From assembly GCF_902859765.1 (NCBI RefSeq), contig NZ_CADIJV010000001.1, positions 62,001-126,000 of the forward strand: a DNA stretch of 64,000 nt, in the 5' to 3' direction. The translations under genes and the position numbers were made by a program. Every line of letters begins with the position of its first letter. Position 1 is the first letter of the stretch. Shown piece after piece: positions 18,272-28,004 of this stretch. Source of the DNA: Achromobacter pulmonis (GTDB lineage Bacteria; Pseudomonadota; Gammaproteobacteria; Burkholderiales; Burkholderiaceae_B). Under the pieces are notes generated by a model. It was given only the letters and a program-made list of their open reading frames with translations. It ran no database searches and was not told where the DNA came from.

Positions 18272-19651
18272 TCAGCTGATGTTGCCCAGCCGCGCCAGCG
18301 GCGGATTGGCGGTGAAGTAGCGCTGGATGCCGGTCATCATGGCCTGCGCCAGCTTCTCCTGGTGCGCCGAACTCTTGAGCAGGGCCTCTTCCTGCGGGTT
18401 GCTGATGAAGGCCGTTTCCACCAGCACCGACGGAATGTCAGGCGCTTTCAGCACGGCGAAGCCGGCCTGTTCGACGCTGTTCTTGTGCAGCCGGTTGATC
18501 TTCTTGATTTCGTCCAGGAAGGCGCTGCCGAGCTTGAGCGAGTCGTTGATCTGCGCGGTGGTGGACAGGTCCAGCAGCACCTTGGCGACCTGGCGGTCGT
18601 GGCTGCCCAGATTGACGCCGCCGATCAGGTCGGCCGCGTTTTCCTTGTCGGCCATCCAGCGCGCCTGGGCGCTGGAGGCGCCGCGCTGCGACAGCGCGAA
18701 CACTGAGGAACCGTTGGCCGTGGGCTTGATCCAGGCGTCGGCATGGATCGACACGAATAGGTCGGCATGCACCCGGCGCGCCTTCTGCACGCGCACATGC
18801 AGCGGCACGAAGAAGTCGTCGTCGCGTGTCAGGTAGGCGCGCATGTAGGGCTGGGCGTCGATCAGCGCTTTCAGGCGCCGCGCGATGCGCAGCACCACGT
18901 CTTTTTCGCGCAGGCCGCTGCGGCCGATGGCGCCTGGGTCCTCGCCGCCGTGGCCGGGGTCGAGCGCGATGGTCAGCATGCGCTGCTTGCCGCGGCTGGC
19001 GGTGGCCGGGGGCGACTTGGGTATCGGCAGCGGCGCGGCCGGCTGCTGGCCCTTCACCCGTGGCGGTTCCGGTGGATCGGCGCGCGTGGCGGGGTTGCGC
19101 TGGATGTCTTCGAGGATGCGCGCCAGCGGATCGTCGGCGTCGGGTCCGGTTTTGTTGAGAATCGCCACCAGGGGGTCCTGGGCGACCTTGGGGTACAGGT
19201 CCAGCACCAGGCGGTATTGGTAATCGGCTACCGGCTTGAGGGTGAACACCTGCGGCGCCACCGCCTGTTTCAGGTCGAACACCAGCCGCACCACGTTGGG
19301 ACGGTTCTGCGCCACCCGCAGGCTCTGGATGTAGGGATCGCCGGGCCGGACCTTGGAGACCAGGTCGTTCAGGGCAGCGCTCAGGGTCAGTCCCTCGATA
19401 TCGACCACCAGGCGATGCGGATTTTCCAGGGTGAAGTGTTCGGCCTTGAGCTCGCTGTCCAGTTCCAGCGTGACGCGGGTGTATTCGTCGGCGGGCCAGG
19501 TGCGCACCGCGAGGATGGTGGCGGCCTGCGCCAGCCGGGGCACCACCGGCAGGACGAGCAGGGTGGCGGCGACGCTGATCAGGCGGCGTCGGGTGGCGCC
19601 GGCTGCGGGGAGGGCGCCGTTACGGGCGGGGGGACAATCGCGTTCAACCAT
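18272..19651 (-). CDS. amiC: N-acetylmuramoyl-L-alanine amidase (AmiC type)
   Basis: A 459-residue periplasmic zinc amidase that splits daughter-cell peptidoglycan at division. The N-terminus has a twin-arginine-like signal (ATRRRLISVAATLLVL, cleavage near AQA), consistent with the Tat export of E. coli AmiA and AmiC. An AMIN domain (about residues 45-145) follows, then a Pro-rich linker, then the Amidase_3 domain with DPGHGGEDPGAIG, SIHADAW and VLVETAFISNPQEE carrying the zinc ligands and catalytic Glu. Its 5' end overlaps the tsaE 3' end by 73 bases in a different frame. Confidence 0.94.
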   Translation of the reverse strand: MVERDCPPARNGALPAAGATRRRLISVAATLLVLPVVPRLAQAATILAVRTWPADEYTRVTLELDSELKAEHFTLENPHRLVVDIEGLTLSAALNDLVSKVRPGDPYIQSLRVAQNRPNVVRLVFDLKQAVAPQVFTLKPVADYQYRLVLDLYPKVAQDPLVAILNKTGPDADDPLARILEDIQRNPATRADPPEPPRVKGQQPAAPLPIPKSPPATASRGKQRMLTIALDPGHGGEDPGAIGRSGLREKDVVLRIARRLKALIDAQPYMRAYLTRDDDFFVPLHVRVQKARRVHADLFVSIHADAWIKPTANGSSVFALSQRGASSAQARWMADKENAADLIGGVNLGSHDRQVAKVLLDLSTTAQINDSLKLGSAFLDEIKKINRLHKNSVEQAGFAVLKAPDIPSVLVETAFISNPQEEALLKSSAHQEKLAQAMMTGIQRYFTANPPLARLGNIS

Positions 19652-20118
19652 GTTTGTCCTCGGGCGGTGTACGCGGTCAGGGTGGCGTCGCGTCCCTGGC
19701 CGGCATACGCCAGGGAAATCTGCAGGTCGGGAGGGGGCAAAAGGCCCTCAGCCCGCTCCGGCCATTCGATCAAAACGACCGCATCTTCACGCAGTAAATC
19801 CCGGAATCCTGCGTCCAACCATTCGCGCGAATCACTAAATCTATAAAAATCAAGGTGATAGAAGTATAAGTTAGAAACTTTATAGGATTCAAGCAGCGCG
19901 TAGCTCGGACTCTTGATTCGGCCTGTGATGCCGCATTCCCGCAACAATGCCCTGGAGAAGGCCGTTTTTCCTGCCCCCAGGTCGCCTTGGAGATGGATAC
20001 ATGCGCCTGCCAGCCCGGTTTCGCGGCCAGAGACAAGCGGGGCGAGCTGCCGCGCCAACGCTTCCGTGGCGGCTTCATCGGGCAGGTGCAGGGTCAGGCT
20101 GCGCAGGGGAACGGACAT
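19579..20118 (-). CDS. tsaE: tRNA threonylcarbamoyladenosine biosynthesis ATPase TsaE
   Basis: A 179-residue P-loop ATPase that works with TsaB and TsaD to make t6A37 on ANN-decoding tRNAs. It has the P-loop QGDLGAGKTAFSRALL, SPSYALLESY, HLDFYRF and VVLIEWPERAEGLLP. A Pro/Ala-rich tail of about 20 residues (end PSPQPAPPDAA) is encoded in the overlap with amiC and is not part of the conserved domain. GC dips in the middle around HLDFYRF. tsaE-amiC is a common gene pair in proteobacteria. Confidence 0.94.
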   Translation of the reverse strand: MSVPLRSLTLHLPDEAATEALARQLAPLVSGRETGLAGACIHLQGDLGAGKTAFSRALLRECGITGRIKSPSYALLESYKVSNLYFYHLDFYRFSDSREWLDAGFRDLLREDAVVLIEWPERAEGLLPPPDLQISLAYAGQGRDATLTAYTARGQTWLNAIVPPPVTAPSPQPAPPDAA

Positions 20119-20289
20119 GGCGCGGGTCGCGGGGCGAGTGGTAAAAGGTCAGGATGGGAAATACCGATTGAACGCGATTATAGGAATTCGGGTTTCTGCT
20201 AATCTTATAAGTGATTGCTATTCTCAAATGGTCCGGCCAGGCGGAGTCCCGCCGGCCGCGACGGACGCCGCCACGGAGCAGTAAGCGCC

Positions 20290-21681
20290 ATGAAGACCCG
20301 CATCGAAAAAGACACTTTTGGCCCCATCGAAGTCCCCGAGGATCACCTCTGGGGCGCGCAGACGCAGCGCTCGCTGCATTTTTTCTCGATCTCCACCGAG
20401 AAGATGCCCGAGCCGCTGGTCATCGCGATGGCGCGCCTGAAGCGCGCGGCCGCCAAGGTCAATGCCGAACTTGGGGAGCTCGACCCCACGATCGCCGATG
20501 GCATCGTCCGCGCCGCCGATGAGGTCATCGCCGGCAAGTGGCCCAACGAATTCCCGCTGTCCGTGTGGCAGACCGGCTCCGGTACCCAGAGCAACATGAA
20601 CATGAACGAGGTGCTGGCCAACCGCGCCTCCGAATTGCTGGGTGGCGTGCGCGGCGAGGAACGCAAGGTCCACCCCAACGACCACGTCAACCGCGGCCAG
20701 TCGTCCAACGACACCTTCCCCACGGCCATGCACGTGGCGGCCGCGGTCGAAGTCGAACACCGCCTGCTGCCGGCCCTGAAGGCCCTGCGTGCCACCTTCG
20801 CCGCCAAGAGCGCCGAGTTCTACGACATCGTCAAGATCGGCCGCACCCACCTGCAGGACGCCACCCCGCTGACCCTGGGCCAGGAATTGTCGGGCTACGT
20901 CGCCCAGCTCGACCTGGCCGAGCAGCAGATCCGTGCCACGCTGCCGGGCCTGCACCAGTTGGCCATCGGCGGCACCGCCGTCGGCACCGGATTGAACGCC
21001 CATCCGCAATTCAGCGCCAAGGTCTCGGCCGAACTGGCCCACGCCACCGAAACCGCGTTCGTGTCCGCGCCCAACAAGTTCCAGGCGCTGGCCTCGCACG
21101 AAGGCCTGTTGTTCGCCCACGGCGCGCTCAAGTCGCTCGCCGCCGGCCTCATGAAGATCGCCAACGACGTGCGCTGGCTGTCCAGCGGCCCGCGTTCCGG
21201 CCTGGGTGAAATCAGCATCCCCGAAAACGAACCCGGCAGCTCCATCATGCCGGGCAAGGTCAACCCGACCCAGTGCGAAGCCATCACCATGCTGGCGGCC
21301 CAGGTCCTGGGCAACGATGTCGCCATCAACATCGGCGGCGCCAGCGGCAACTTCGAGCTGAACGTCTACAAGCCCCTGGTGATCCACAATTTCCTGCAGT
21401 CGGTGCGCCTGTTGACCGATGGCATGGCGAGCTTCAACCAGCATTGCGCCGCCGGCATCCAGCCCAACCGCGAGCGCATCGCCGAACTGGTCGACCGCTC
21501 GTTGATGCTGGTCACCGCGCTGAACCCCCACATTGGCTACGACAAGGCCGCCCAGATCGCCAAGAAGGCGCACAAGGAAGGCCTGTCGCTGAAGGAATCG
21601 GCGCTGGCCCTGGGCTACGTCACCGAAGCCCAATTCGCCGAATGGGTCGTGCCGTCGAGCATGACGAACGCCGGCAAGTAA
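20290..21681 (+). CDS. fumC: class II fumarate hydratase
   Basis: A 463-residue oxygen-stable, iron-free fumarase interconverting fumarate and malate in the TCA cycle. It belongs to the fumarase/aspartase superfamily, with [45 protein letters not shown] and the signature [16 protein letters not shown] (catalytic Ser loop). The start is the ATG at 20290 ([11 protein letters not shown]) after a GGAG ribosome site. It is monocistronic with a strong terminator. Confidence 0.97.
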   Translation: MKTRIEKDTFGPIEVPEDHLWGAQTQRSLHFFSISTEKMPEPLVIAMARLKRAAAKVNAELGELDPTIADGIVRAADEVIAGKWPNEFPLSVWQTGSGTQSNMNMNEVLANRASELLGGVRGEERKVHPNDHVNRGQSSNDTFPTAMHVAAAVEVEHRLLPALKALRATFAAKSAEFYDIVKIGRTHLQDATPLTLGQELSGYVAQLDLAEQQIRATLPGLHQLAIGGTAVGTGLNAHPQFSAKVSAELAHATETAFVSAPNKFQALASHEGLLFAHGALKSLAAGLMKIANDVRWLSSGPRSGLGEISIPENEPGSSIMPGKVNPTQCEAITMLAAQVLGNDVAINIGGASGNFELNVYKPLVIHNFLQSVRLLTDGMASFNQHCAAGIQPNRERIAELVDRSLMLVTALNPHIGYDKAAQIAKKAHKEGLSLKESALALGYVTEAQFAEWVVPSSMTNAGK

Positions 21682-21703
21682 GCCCTGACGCCATCGAGCG
21701 CAA

Positions 21704-21729
21704 GCCGCCCCGCAAGGGGCGGCTTTTTT
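21704..21729 (+). terminator. Rho-independent terminator of fumC
   Basis: A perfect 8-bp stem, GCCGCCCC (21704-21711) with GGGGCGGC (21716-21723), loop GCAA, then six T. It starts 22 bases after the fumC stop. Confidence 0.92.
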
Positions 21730-21770
21730 GATGCGCGTTGTACCGTCCTGTTGATCCTGGCGTCAGGCGT

Positions 21771-22670
21771 TCAGGCATTCCCCGTCAGCAGCAGCCACCC
21801 CGGAATCGTCAGCGCCGAAAACAGCGTGCCCAGGGAAATGAGCACCGCCACCATCCGCCCGTCCCCACCCATCCGCATTGCCAGCACGTAGGCCGCCGAA
21901 GCCGTGGGCAAGGCCGCGAACAGCAACAGCATCCGCCCCTCCAGCGGCGCCAGCCCCAGCACTCTGGCCACGGCCAGCGCCACCAGCGGCAGCGCCACCA
22001 GCTTCACCGCCAGCATCCACGCGATCAAGCGGCCGTAGCCCTTGCCGCCTTCCCATGCCAGGCTGGCCCCCACGCACAGAATCCCCAGCGCGATCGCGGC
22101 CGCGCCCAGCCGCGCCAGCACCGTGTCCACCGGCCCGGGCAGGTGCAGTCCCGCCAGATTGCAGGCCAGCCCCGCCAGCGTCGATATCACCAGGGGATTG
22201 CGCGCCAGCTCGCGCAGCAGATTGCCGCCGTTATGGCGCGCCAGCCCGTACACCGCGGCCACGTTGGCCATCGGCACGGCGAAGCCGATGATCAGCGCCA
22301 TTACCGTTTGCCCTTGCGTGCCGCCCAGGCTGGCGGAGAGGGCCAGTCCGATATAGGTGTTGAACCGGTAACCGCATTGCGCCGACGAGGCCAGGCCCAG
22401 CGACGAGGGTTTCAGCACCGGACCCGCCAGCCACGACAGGGCCACGCCAGAGACGATCACCGCCGCGGTTGCCTGCAACAGTATTGCGGCGTTGCCTGCG
22501 CTGATCGGTGTGCGCAGGATGGCCTGAAATAGCAGGGCGGGGAACAGCACGAAGTAGACCAGGCGCTCGGTGCCGGCAAAGAATTCGCGCGAAAAATTCA
22601 ATTTGTGGCGGAGCGCCCACCCGAGCGCGACCAGCATGAAATCAGGGAAAACCAGCAGTGCAACCGACAT
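21771..22670 (-). CDS. AEC-family (auxin efflux carrier-like) transporter
   Basis: A 299-residue polytopic inner-membrane carrier with about ten hydrophobic segments in two halves. Family members in bacteria export or import organic anions such as malate or malonate. Characteristic segments are VYFVLFPALLFQAIL in TM2, CGYRFNTYIGLALS before the second half, and AALPTASAAYVLAMRMGGD near the C-terminus. It is convergent with fumC and divergent from the Bug receptor gene 247 bases away. The substrate is not predictable. Confidence 0.85.
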   Translation of the reverse strand: MSVALLVFPDFMLVALGWALRHKLNFSREFFAGTERLVYFVLFPALLFQAILRTPISAGNAAILLQATAAVIVSGVALSWLAGPVLKPSSLGLASSAQCGYRFNTYIGLALSASLGGTQGQTVMALIIGFAVPMANVAAVYGLARHNGGNLLRELARNPLVISTLAGLACNLAGLHLPGPVDTVLARLGAAAIALGILCVGASLAWEGGKGYGRLIAWMLAVKLVALPLVALAVARVLGLAPLEGRMLLLFAALPTASAAYVLAMRMGGDGRMVAVLISLGTLFSALTIPGWLLLTGNA

Positions 22671-22917
22671 GGGAATTTGCGTTTTTTCGTGAGCGCCCGC
22701 CGGAGATCGGCGCGCTATGCGACGGTAAGCGTTTGCTGCTATTCTCCGTCATTCTGGCGGGCGCGTGTGCCACAAGCAACTCGATAAAAAGCACGGTTTT
22801 CTGCCCTGCATTCCAAGCGATGCCCCGCCGACGCTAACTGCTCACCCGTTCACAGACGGGGGCGCCACAAGACGGTCCGTTCACACTCGGGCACGCACAT
22901 TTGGAGGAAACACACCA

Positions 22918-23895
22918 ATGATTAAAGTTCGCTCCCTGGCTGTCGCCATCGCGCTGGCCGCCGGTACGGTCGGTGCCGCTCACGCCGCCGACGCCTATCC
23001 CAACAAGCCGATCCGCGTCATCGTGCCGTTCGCGCCGGGCGGTTCGACCGACATCATCGCGCGCCTGGTGACGCAGCGCATGAGCCAGGAACTGGGCCAG
23101 CCCATGGTGGTCGAGAACAAGGGCGGCGCCGGTGGCGCCATCGGCGCGGCCGAAGCCGCGCGCGCCGAGCCGGACGGCTACACCCTGTCGATCGCCACGG
23201 TCTCGACCATGGCCGTCAACCCGGCGTGCCGCCCCAACGACCTGCCCTACGATCCGATCAAGGACTTCCAGCCGGTCACTAACTTCGCCAACACCGCCAA
23301 CGTGGTCGCCGTGAATCCGAAGTTCCCGGCCAAGGATTTCAAGGGCTTCGTCGAAGAACTGAAGAAGAACCCCGGCAAGTATTCCTATGGCAGCTCGGGC
23401 ACTTGCGGCGTGCTGCACCTGATGGGCGAATCGTTCAAGATGGCCACCGGCACCGACATCGTGCACGTGCCGTACAAGGGCTCGGGCCCGGCCGTGGCCG
23501 ACGCCGTCGGCGGCCAGATCGAAATCCTTTTCGACAACCTGCCGTCCTCGATGCCGCAGATCAAGGCGGGCAAGCTGAACGCCATGGCGATCGCGTGGCC
23601 GCAGGAAATTCCTGCCATCAAGGGCGTGCCGACCTTCAAGGAAGCCGGCTTCCCGGTCCTGAACCAGCCGGTCTGGTATGGCCTGCTGGCGCCCAAGGGC
23701 ACCCCCATGGACGTCGTCAACAAGCTGCGTGACGCGGCGGTCGTGGCCCTGAAAGACCCGAAGGTCATCAAGGCGCTGGATGACCAGGGCTCGGCGCCGT
23801 CGGGCAACACGCCGGAGGAATTCGCCAAGGAGATCAAGGAGCAATTCGACTGGGCGAAAGACGTCGTGAAAAAGCAGAACATCAAGCTGGACTGA
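22918..23895 (+). CDS. Bug-family (TctC-like) periplasmic solute-binding protein
   Basis: A 325-residue tripartite-tricarboxylate-type receptor. It has a signal peptide ending at AHAA, then the Bug signature YPNKPIRVIVPFAPGGSTDIIAR and VENKGGAGGAIGA, DGYTL, and YGSSGTCG. These bind small carboxylates or amides; Bordetella-group genomes carry large families, mostly without adjacent TctAB membrane subunits, as here. The ATG at 22918 follows a strong ribosome site (TTGGAGGAAA). It is a single-gene unit with its own terminator. Confidence 0.92.
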   Translation: MIKVRSLAVAIALAAGTVGAAHAADAYPNKPIRVIVPFAPGGSTDIIARLVTQRMSQELGQPMVVENKGGAGGAIGAAEAARAEPDGYTLSIATVSTMAVNPACRPNDLPYDPIKDFQPVTNFANTANVVAVNPKFPAKDFKGFVEELKKNPGKYSYGSSGTCGVLHLMGESFKMATGTDIVHVPYKGSGPAVADAVGGQIEILFDNLPSSMPQIKAGKLNAMAIAWPQEIPAIKGVPTFKEAGFPVLNQPVWYGLLAPKGTPMDVVNKLRDAAVVALKDPKVIKALDDQGSAPSGNTPEEFAKEIKEQFDWAKDVVKKQNIKLD

Positions 23896-23960
23896 CGACA
23901 TCGCAGGCGGCACGGGCGCGCGCCCGTCCGCCGCCTCGCGTGGCGCGCCTTGCGCGCAGA

Positions 23961-24003
23961 CCCTCGAACGCTGGACCTGGTCCCAGCATTCGAGGGTTTT
24001 TTA
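23961..24003 (+). terminator. terminator of the Bug receptor gene
   Basis: A long stem, CCCTCGAA-C-GCTGG paired with CCAGC-A-TTCGAGGG with one mismatch, followed by a T-run at 23997-24002. The convergent LysR gene ends at 24013. Confidence 0.85.
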
Positions 24004-24012
24004 CATGGTGGG

Positions 24013-24906
24013 TCAGGGTTCCAGCGCGGCCTGGCTGGCGGCGCAGGCCGCGCGCAGGCGCTCGATCAGGTCGCGTTGCAGGGCCGTCAGGGGATCCTGG
24101 CTGCGAGCCAGCACGCTGATCGGCACCTGCAGCACCGGCGTCAGGCGCCGCAGCCGCATGTCCGGACGCCGCATGGCCTGGGCCGTGATGGCGTCGACGA
24201 TGGCATCGCCCGCGCCCGCCTGGGCCAGCGCGCAGGCCACATAATGAGTCTGCACCCGCACCGCTGCGCGCGGATCCAGACCCTGCGCATCCAGCGCCAT
24301 TTGCAGCAACGCGCCCGCCGCGTCGCTGGCGTCCAGCAGGATCAGGGTGTCGCCGGCGATGTCGGCCAGCGCCAGCGGACCGCCGTCGCCGCCGCCGCGC
24401 CCCAGGTTCACCAGTTCGGTATGGCCCAGTTCGATCCGCGTCAGCCCGGGCGTGTCGTGGGTATCGAAGGTCACGGCCAGGTCCAGCTCGCGAGTCAGCA
24501 TGCCGCGCACCAGTTCGGCGCTGTGATACGTATGGATATCGAAGGTGATGCCGGGTTGGGCGGCGCGGCTGTCGCGCACCACGCCGGGCAGCAGGCCCAG
24601 GCCGAGCGCCGGCGCGCAGCCCAGCCGCAAGTGGGCATGGGGGCGGTCGCGCAGGCTGGCGGCCAGGCGGCGCACGCTGTCCAGATCCTGGTTCAGGCGC
24701 GCCACCTCGGGTGTCAGGATATCGGCCTCGCGCGTGGCGACCAGCCGCCCCTTGATGCGTTCGAACAGTTTGAAGCCCAGTTGCGCCTCGGCGCTGGCCA
24801 GCAGCTTGCTGGCCGCAGGCTGGGTGATGTGCAGCGCCGCCGCGGCCTGGGTCAGGGAACCAGTACGGCGGATGGCTTCGAAGATCTCGATATGGCGCAG
24901 GCGCAT
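24013..24906 (-). CDS. LysR-family transcriptional regulator
   Basis: A 297-residue LysR protein: N-terminal helix-turn-helix (MRLRHIEIFEAIRRTGSLTQ, then AAALHITQPAASKLLASAE) and an effector domain. The opening resembles the CysB/GcvA-like group that starts with RHIE. It is divergent from the gamma-glutamyltransferase gene (gap about 120 bases), which is the most probable target, and convergent with the Bug receptor gene. Confidence 0.88.
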   Translation of the reverse strand: MRLRHIEIFEAIRRTGSLTQAAAALHITQPAASKLLASAEAQLGFKLFERIKGRLVATREADILTPEVARLNQDLDSVRRLAASLRDRPHAHLRLGCAPALGLGLLPGVVRDSRAAQPGITFDIHTYHSAELVRGMLTRELDLAVTFDTHDTPGLTRIELGHTELVNLGRGGGDGGPLALADIAGDTLILLDASDAAGALLQMALDAQGLDPRAAVRVQTHYVACALAQAGAGDAIVDAITAQAMRRPDMRLRRLTPVLQVPISVLARSQDPLTALQRDLIERLRAACAASQAALEP

Positions 24907-25029
24907 GAGGCGGGCGGGGGTTGGCGCAAACCCGCATTCTACGGCGCATCGCGGCGCGCGCGACAGCGGCGGCGGCCTTGTCTATCATGGCATCCATGCC
25001 GGCCTGCCGGCGCCACCATGGAGTCCGTC

Positions 25030-26787
25030 ATGCGCGTGTGCCGTGCCGCCGCCGCCCTCTTGTCCGCCGCCACGCTGGCCGCGGCCGCACCCGCCTGGGC
25101 TCGTTCGCCGGCGGCCACCGAGGACCTGAATCCCGAAGCCGCCACCGGCAGCCAGGCGCGGGCGCTGGTGCGCGCGCCGCATTTCATGATGGTCGCGGCC
25201 AATCCGCTGGCGACCGCGGCCGGCGAGGAAATGCTGCGCCGGGGCGGCAGCGTGGTGGATGCCGCCATTGCCACGCAGCTCGTGTTGAACCTGGTGGAGC
25301 CGCAATCCTCCGGCATCGGCGGCGGCGCCTTCATGGTGGTGTATTCAGCCAAGGACCACCGCATCGTGACCTACGACAGCCGTGAGACGGCGCCCGCCGC
25401 GGCGCGGCCGGACCGGTTCCTGGACGCCGACGGCAAGCCGCTGCCCTTTGCGCAGGCGGTCAACAATGGCATGGCGGTGGGTGTGCCCGGCCTGTTGCGC
25501 GGCCTGGAGCTGGCGCATAAGCGCCAGGGCAAGCTGCCGTGGGCCGACCTGTTTCAGCCGGCGATCCGCCTGGCCGAACAGGGCTTTGCCGTGTCGCCGC
25601 GCCTGCACAAGCTGCTGGCGGGCAACCGGGCGCTGCCGCGCCAGCCGGCGGCCGCGGCCTATTTCTATGCGCCCGACGGCAGCGCCTGGCCGATCGGCCA
25701 TGTGCTGAAGAACCCGGCCTTCGCGGCCACTTTGCGGGCGGTGGCGCAAGGCGGCGCGGACGCCTTCTACCAGGGCGACATCGCGCGCGACATCGTCGCG
25801 GCGGTGCATGCCCACCCCAAGCCGGGCGACCTGACGCTGGCCGATCTGGCCGGCTACCGGCCGCGCCAGCGCGAGCCGGTCTGCGGCGCCTATCGCGGTT
25901 ATGAATTGTGCGGCATGGGTCCGCCCAGCAGCGGTCCGATCGCGGTGCTGGAGATGCTGGGCGAGCTGGAGCAATACCCCATGGGCAGCTACGCGCCCGG
26001 CAGCGTGGAGGCGGTGCACTACTTCGCCGAGGCCGGCCGGCTGGCGTTCGCCGACCGGGATTTCTATGTGGCCGATCCGGATTTCGTGCATGTCCCGGTG
26101 CGCGCCATGCTGGATCCGGCCTATCTGCGGGCGCGCGGCGCGCTGATCCGTCCCGACCGCAGCATGAAAGTCGCGCTGCCCGGCGACCCCGAGGGCAAGC
26201 TGCTGGCGCCGGGGCGCGACAACGCCCTGGAACGGCCCTCCACCAGCCACCTGGTGGCGGTGGACGCCGACGGCAATGCGCTGTCGATGACCACCACCAT
26301 CGAGAACGAGTTCGGCAGCAAGATCTTCGTGCGCGGCTTCCTGCTGAACAACGAAATGACGGATTTCTCGTCGTCGTTCCGGGATCCCGAAGGCCGGCTG
26401 GTGGCCAACCGCGTCGAGCCGGGCAAGCGTCCGCGCAGCGCCATGGCGCCGATGATCGTGCTGCGCGACGGCAAGCCCTATCTGCTGGTGGGTTCGCCGG
26501 GCGGCAGCGCCATCATCAACTACGTCGCCAAGACCATCATGGCGGTATTGGACTGGAAGCTCGACATCCAGGCCGCGGCGGCCTTGCCCAACATGGGCAG
26601 CCGCAACAAGGAGACTGAACTGGAGCGGGGCACCGCGCTGGAGGCGCTGGCGCCGGCGCTCGAACGCATGGGGCATCCCGTGAAGATCACCGATTTCCCC
26701 AGCGGCATCCATGGCATCGTGATCGACCGCGACGGCCTGCAGGGCGGGGCCGACCCCCGCCGCGAAGGGCTGGCGCTGGGCGGCTAG
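25030..26787 (+). CDS. ggt: periplasmic gamma-glutamyltransferase
   Basis: A 585-residue N-terminal nucleophile hydrolase that cleaves glutathione and other gamma-glutamyl compounds. A signal peptide (MRVCRAAAALLSAATLAAAA) leads to the large subunit with RETAPAAA, which carries the glutamate-binding Arg. Self-cleavage before the Thr in PSTSHLVAVD would produce the small subunit with its N-terminal Thr nucleophile. GSPGGSAIINY is the late substrate-binding loop. Two ATGs are possible (25018 and 25030); GGAG at 25020-25023 sits six bases before the second and none precedes the first, so I choose 25030. Confidence 0.93.
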   Translation: MRVCRAAAALLSAATLAAAAPAWARSPAATEDLNPEAATGSQARALVRAPHFMMVAANPLATAAGEEMLRRGGSVVDAAIATQLVLNLVEPQSSGIGGGAFMVVYSAKDHRIVTYDSRETAPAAARPDRFLDADGKPLPFAQAVNNGMAVGVPGLLRGLELAHKRQGKLPWADLFQPAIRLAEQGFAVSPRLHKLLAGNRALPRQPAAAAYFYAPDGSAWPIGHVLKNPAFAATLRAVAQGGADAFYQGDIARDIVAAVHAHPKPGDLTLADLAGYRPRQREPVCGAYRGYELCGMGPPSSGPIAVLEMLGELEQYPMGSYAPGSVEAVHYFAEAGRLAFADRDFYVADPDFVHVPVRAMLDPAYLRARGALIRPDRSMKVALPGDPEGKLLAPGRDNALERPSTSHLVAVDADGNALSMTTTIENEFGSKIFVRGFLLNNEMTDFSSSFRDPEGRLVANRVEPGKRPRSAMAPMIVLRDGKPYLLVGSPGGSAIINYVAKTIMAVLDWKLDIQAAAALPNMGSRNKETELERGTALEALAPALERMGHPVKITDFPSGIHGIVIDRDGLQGGADPRREGLALGG

Positions 26788-26869
26788 GGGGGGGCATGCC
26801 GCCCGGCGCCCGTATGCGCCGGTGCTGCCACGGGCCCGGCGCCGGGCGCGAGCGCGTCCGGCCGCGCCG

Positions 26870-27991
26870 CTACGGCCCGGTCGGTTCCAGGTCCGGCGGC
26901 AGGCTGCGCAACGTGGCTGGCGTGCGCGACAGCTTGATCGGCGAGCCGACGCCGCGATAGTCGCCCTGTTCCAGCACCATGCCGCGATGCCGGGTGTGCG
27001 GGTGCGCGAGCGCCTGGTCCACCGTCTGCACCGCTGCCGCGGGCACGCCGGCGCGCAGCAGGCGGTCCGCCAGCGCCACCGCATCGTGCCGCGCCAGCAA
27101 CGCCGCCAGATCGTCGCGCAGCGCCTGCCGGTGCGCCAGCCGATCGGCATTGGCGGCATAGCGCGGGTCAGCGGCCAGCGCCGGTGCGTCCAGCACCTGC
27201 GCCAACAGCGCGAACTGACGGTTGTTGCCGACCGCCAGGAATATCGGCCCGCTGGCGGTCGGCAGGGTCTCGTAGGGGGCGATGTTGGGGTGCGCATTGC
27301 CGCTGCGGCGTGGCGTGTTGCCGCTGTAGAAGTAGTTTGGCGCATGCGGATGCAGCAGCGACAGCGCGCAGTCGTACAGCGTGATGTCGAGGAACTGGCC
27401 CAGCCCGCTGCGCCCGCGCTCGTTCAAGGCCAGCAGGATGGCCACCGCCGCGTTCAGGCCGGTCACCATGTCCACCACCGGCAGGCCGACGCGCGTGGCC
27501 TCGCCATCGGCCTCGCCGTTCACGCTCATCAGTCCGCACATGGCCTGGGCGCAGGCGTCGTAGCCGGGCAGCCCGCCCAGCGGGCCATCGGCGCCGAAGC
27601 CGCTGACGCGGCAGTGGATCAGCGCCGGAAAGCGCTGGCTCAGCGTGTCGTAGCCCAGCCCCCATTTCTCCAGCGTACCCGGCTTGAAGTTCTCGACCAG
27701 TACGTCGGCGTCGGCCAGCAGGTGGCGCAGCAGGTCCTGGCCCGCCGCTTGCGACAGATCCAGCGTCATGCCGCGCTTGTTGCGGTTGACGCCGACGAAG
27801 TACGAGGCCGTGTCGCCCAGGAACGGCGGGCCCCAGCCGCGCGTTTCGTCGCCGCCGGGCGGCTCGATCTTGAGCACATCGGCGCCATGGTCGGCCAGTA
27901 TCTGGGTGCAATACGGCCCCCCCAGCACGCGCGACAGGTCGATCACTTTGCTGCCGGCGAGGGCGCCGGCGTTCGGTAGCTTGGGTGCCAT
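26870..27991 (-). CDS. family III CoA-transferase (CaiB/BaiF, formyl-CoA-transferase-like)
   Basis: A 373-residue CoA-transferase. It shows LAGSKVIDLSRVLGGPYCTQ, VLKIEPPGGDETRGWGPPF, NRNKRGMTLDL, GFGADGPLGGLPGYD (catalytic Asp at the end) and an HPHAPNYFYSGNTPRR segment. It differs clearly from the transferase at 3579. Last gene of a minus-strand operon with an acyl-CoA dehydrogenase and a Bug receptor (13-base gap). Together they suggest uptake of an organic acid, CoA activation, then oxidation. Substrate unknown. Confidence 0.87.
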   Translation of the reverse strand: MAPKLPNAGALAGSKVIDLSRVLGGPYCTQILADHGADVLKIEPPGGDETRGWGPPFLGDTASYFVGVNRNKRGMTLDLSQAAGQDLLRHLLADADVLVENFKPGTLEKWGLGYDTLSQRFPALIHCRVSGFGADGPLGGLPGYDACAQAMCGLMSVNGEADGEATRVGLPVVDMVTGLNAAVAILLALNERGRSGLGQFLDITLYDCALSLLHPHAPNYFYSGNTPRRSGNAHPNIAPYETLPTASGPIFLAVGNNRQFALLAQVLDAPALAADPRYAANADRLAHRQALRDDLAALLARHDAVALADRLLRAGVPAAAVQTVDQALAHPHTRHRGMVLEQGDYRGVGSPIKLSRTPATLRSLPPDLEPTGP

Positions 27992-28004
27992 GGCGCCTCT
28001 GGGG

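Noticed and set aside
23950-25017. Extension of the ggt frame upstream across the LysR gene
   Set aside because: No signal peptide or similarity; the mature enzyme with a good signal peptide starts at 25030.
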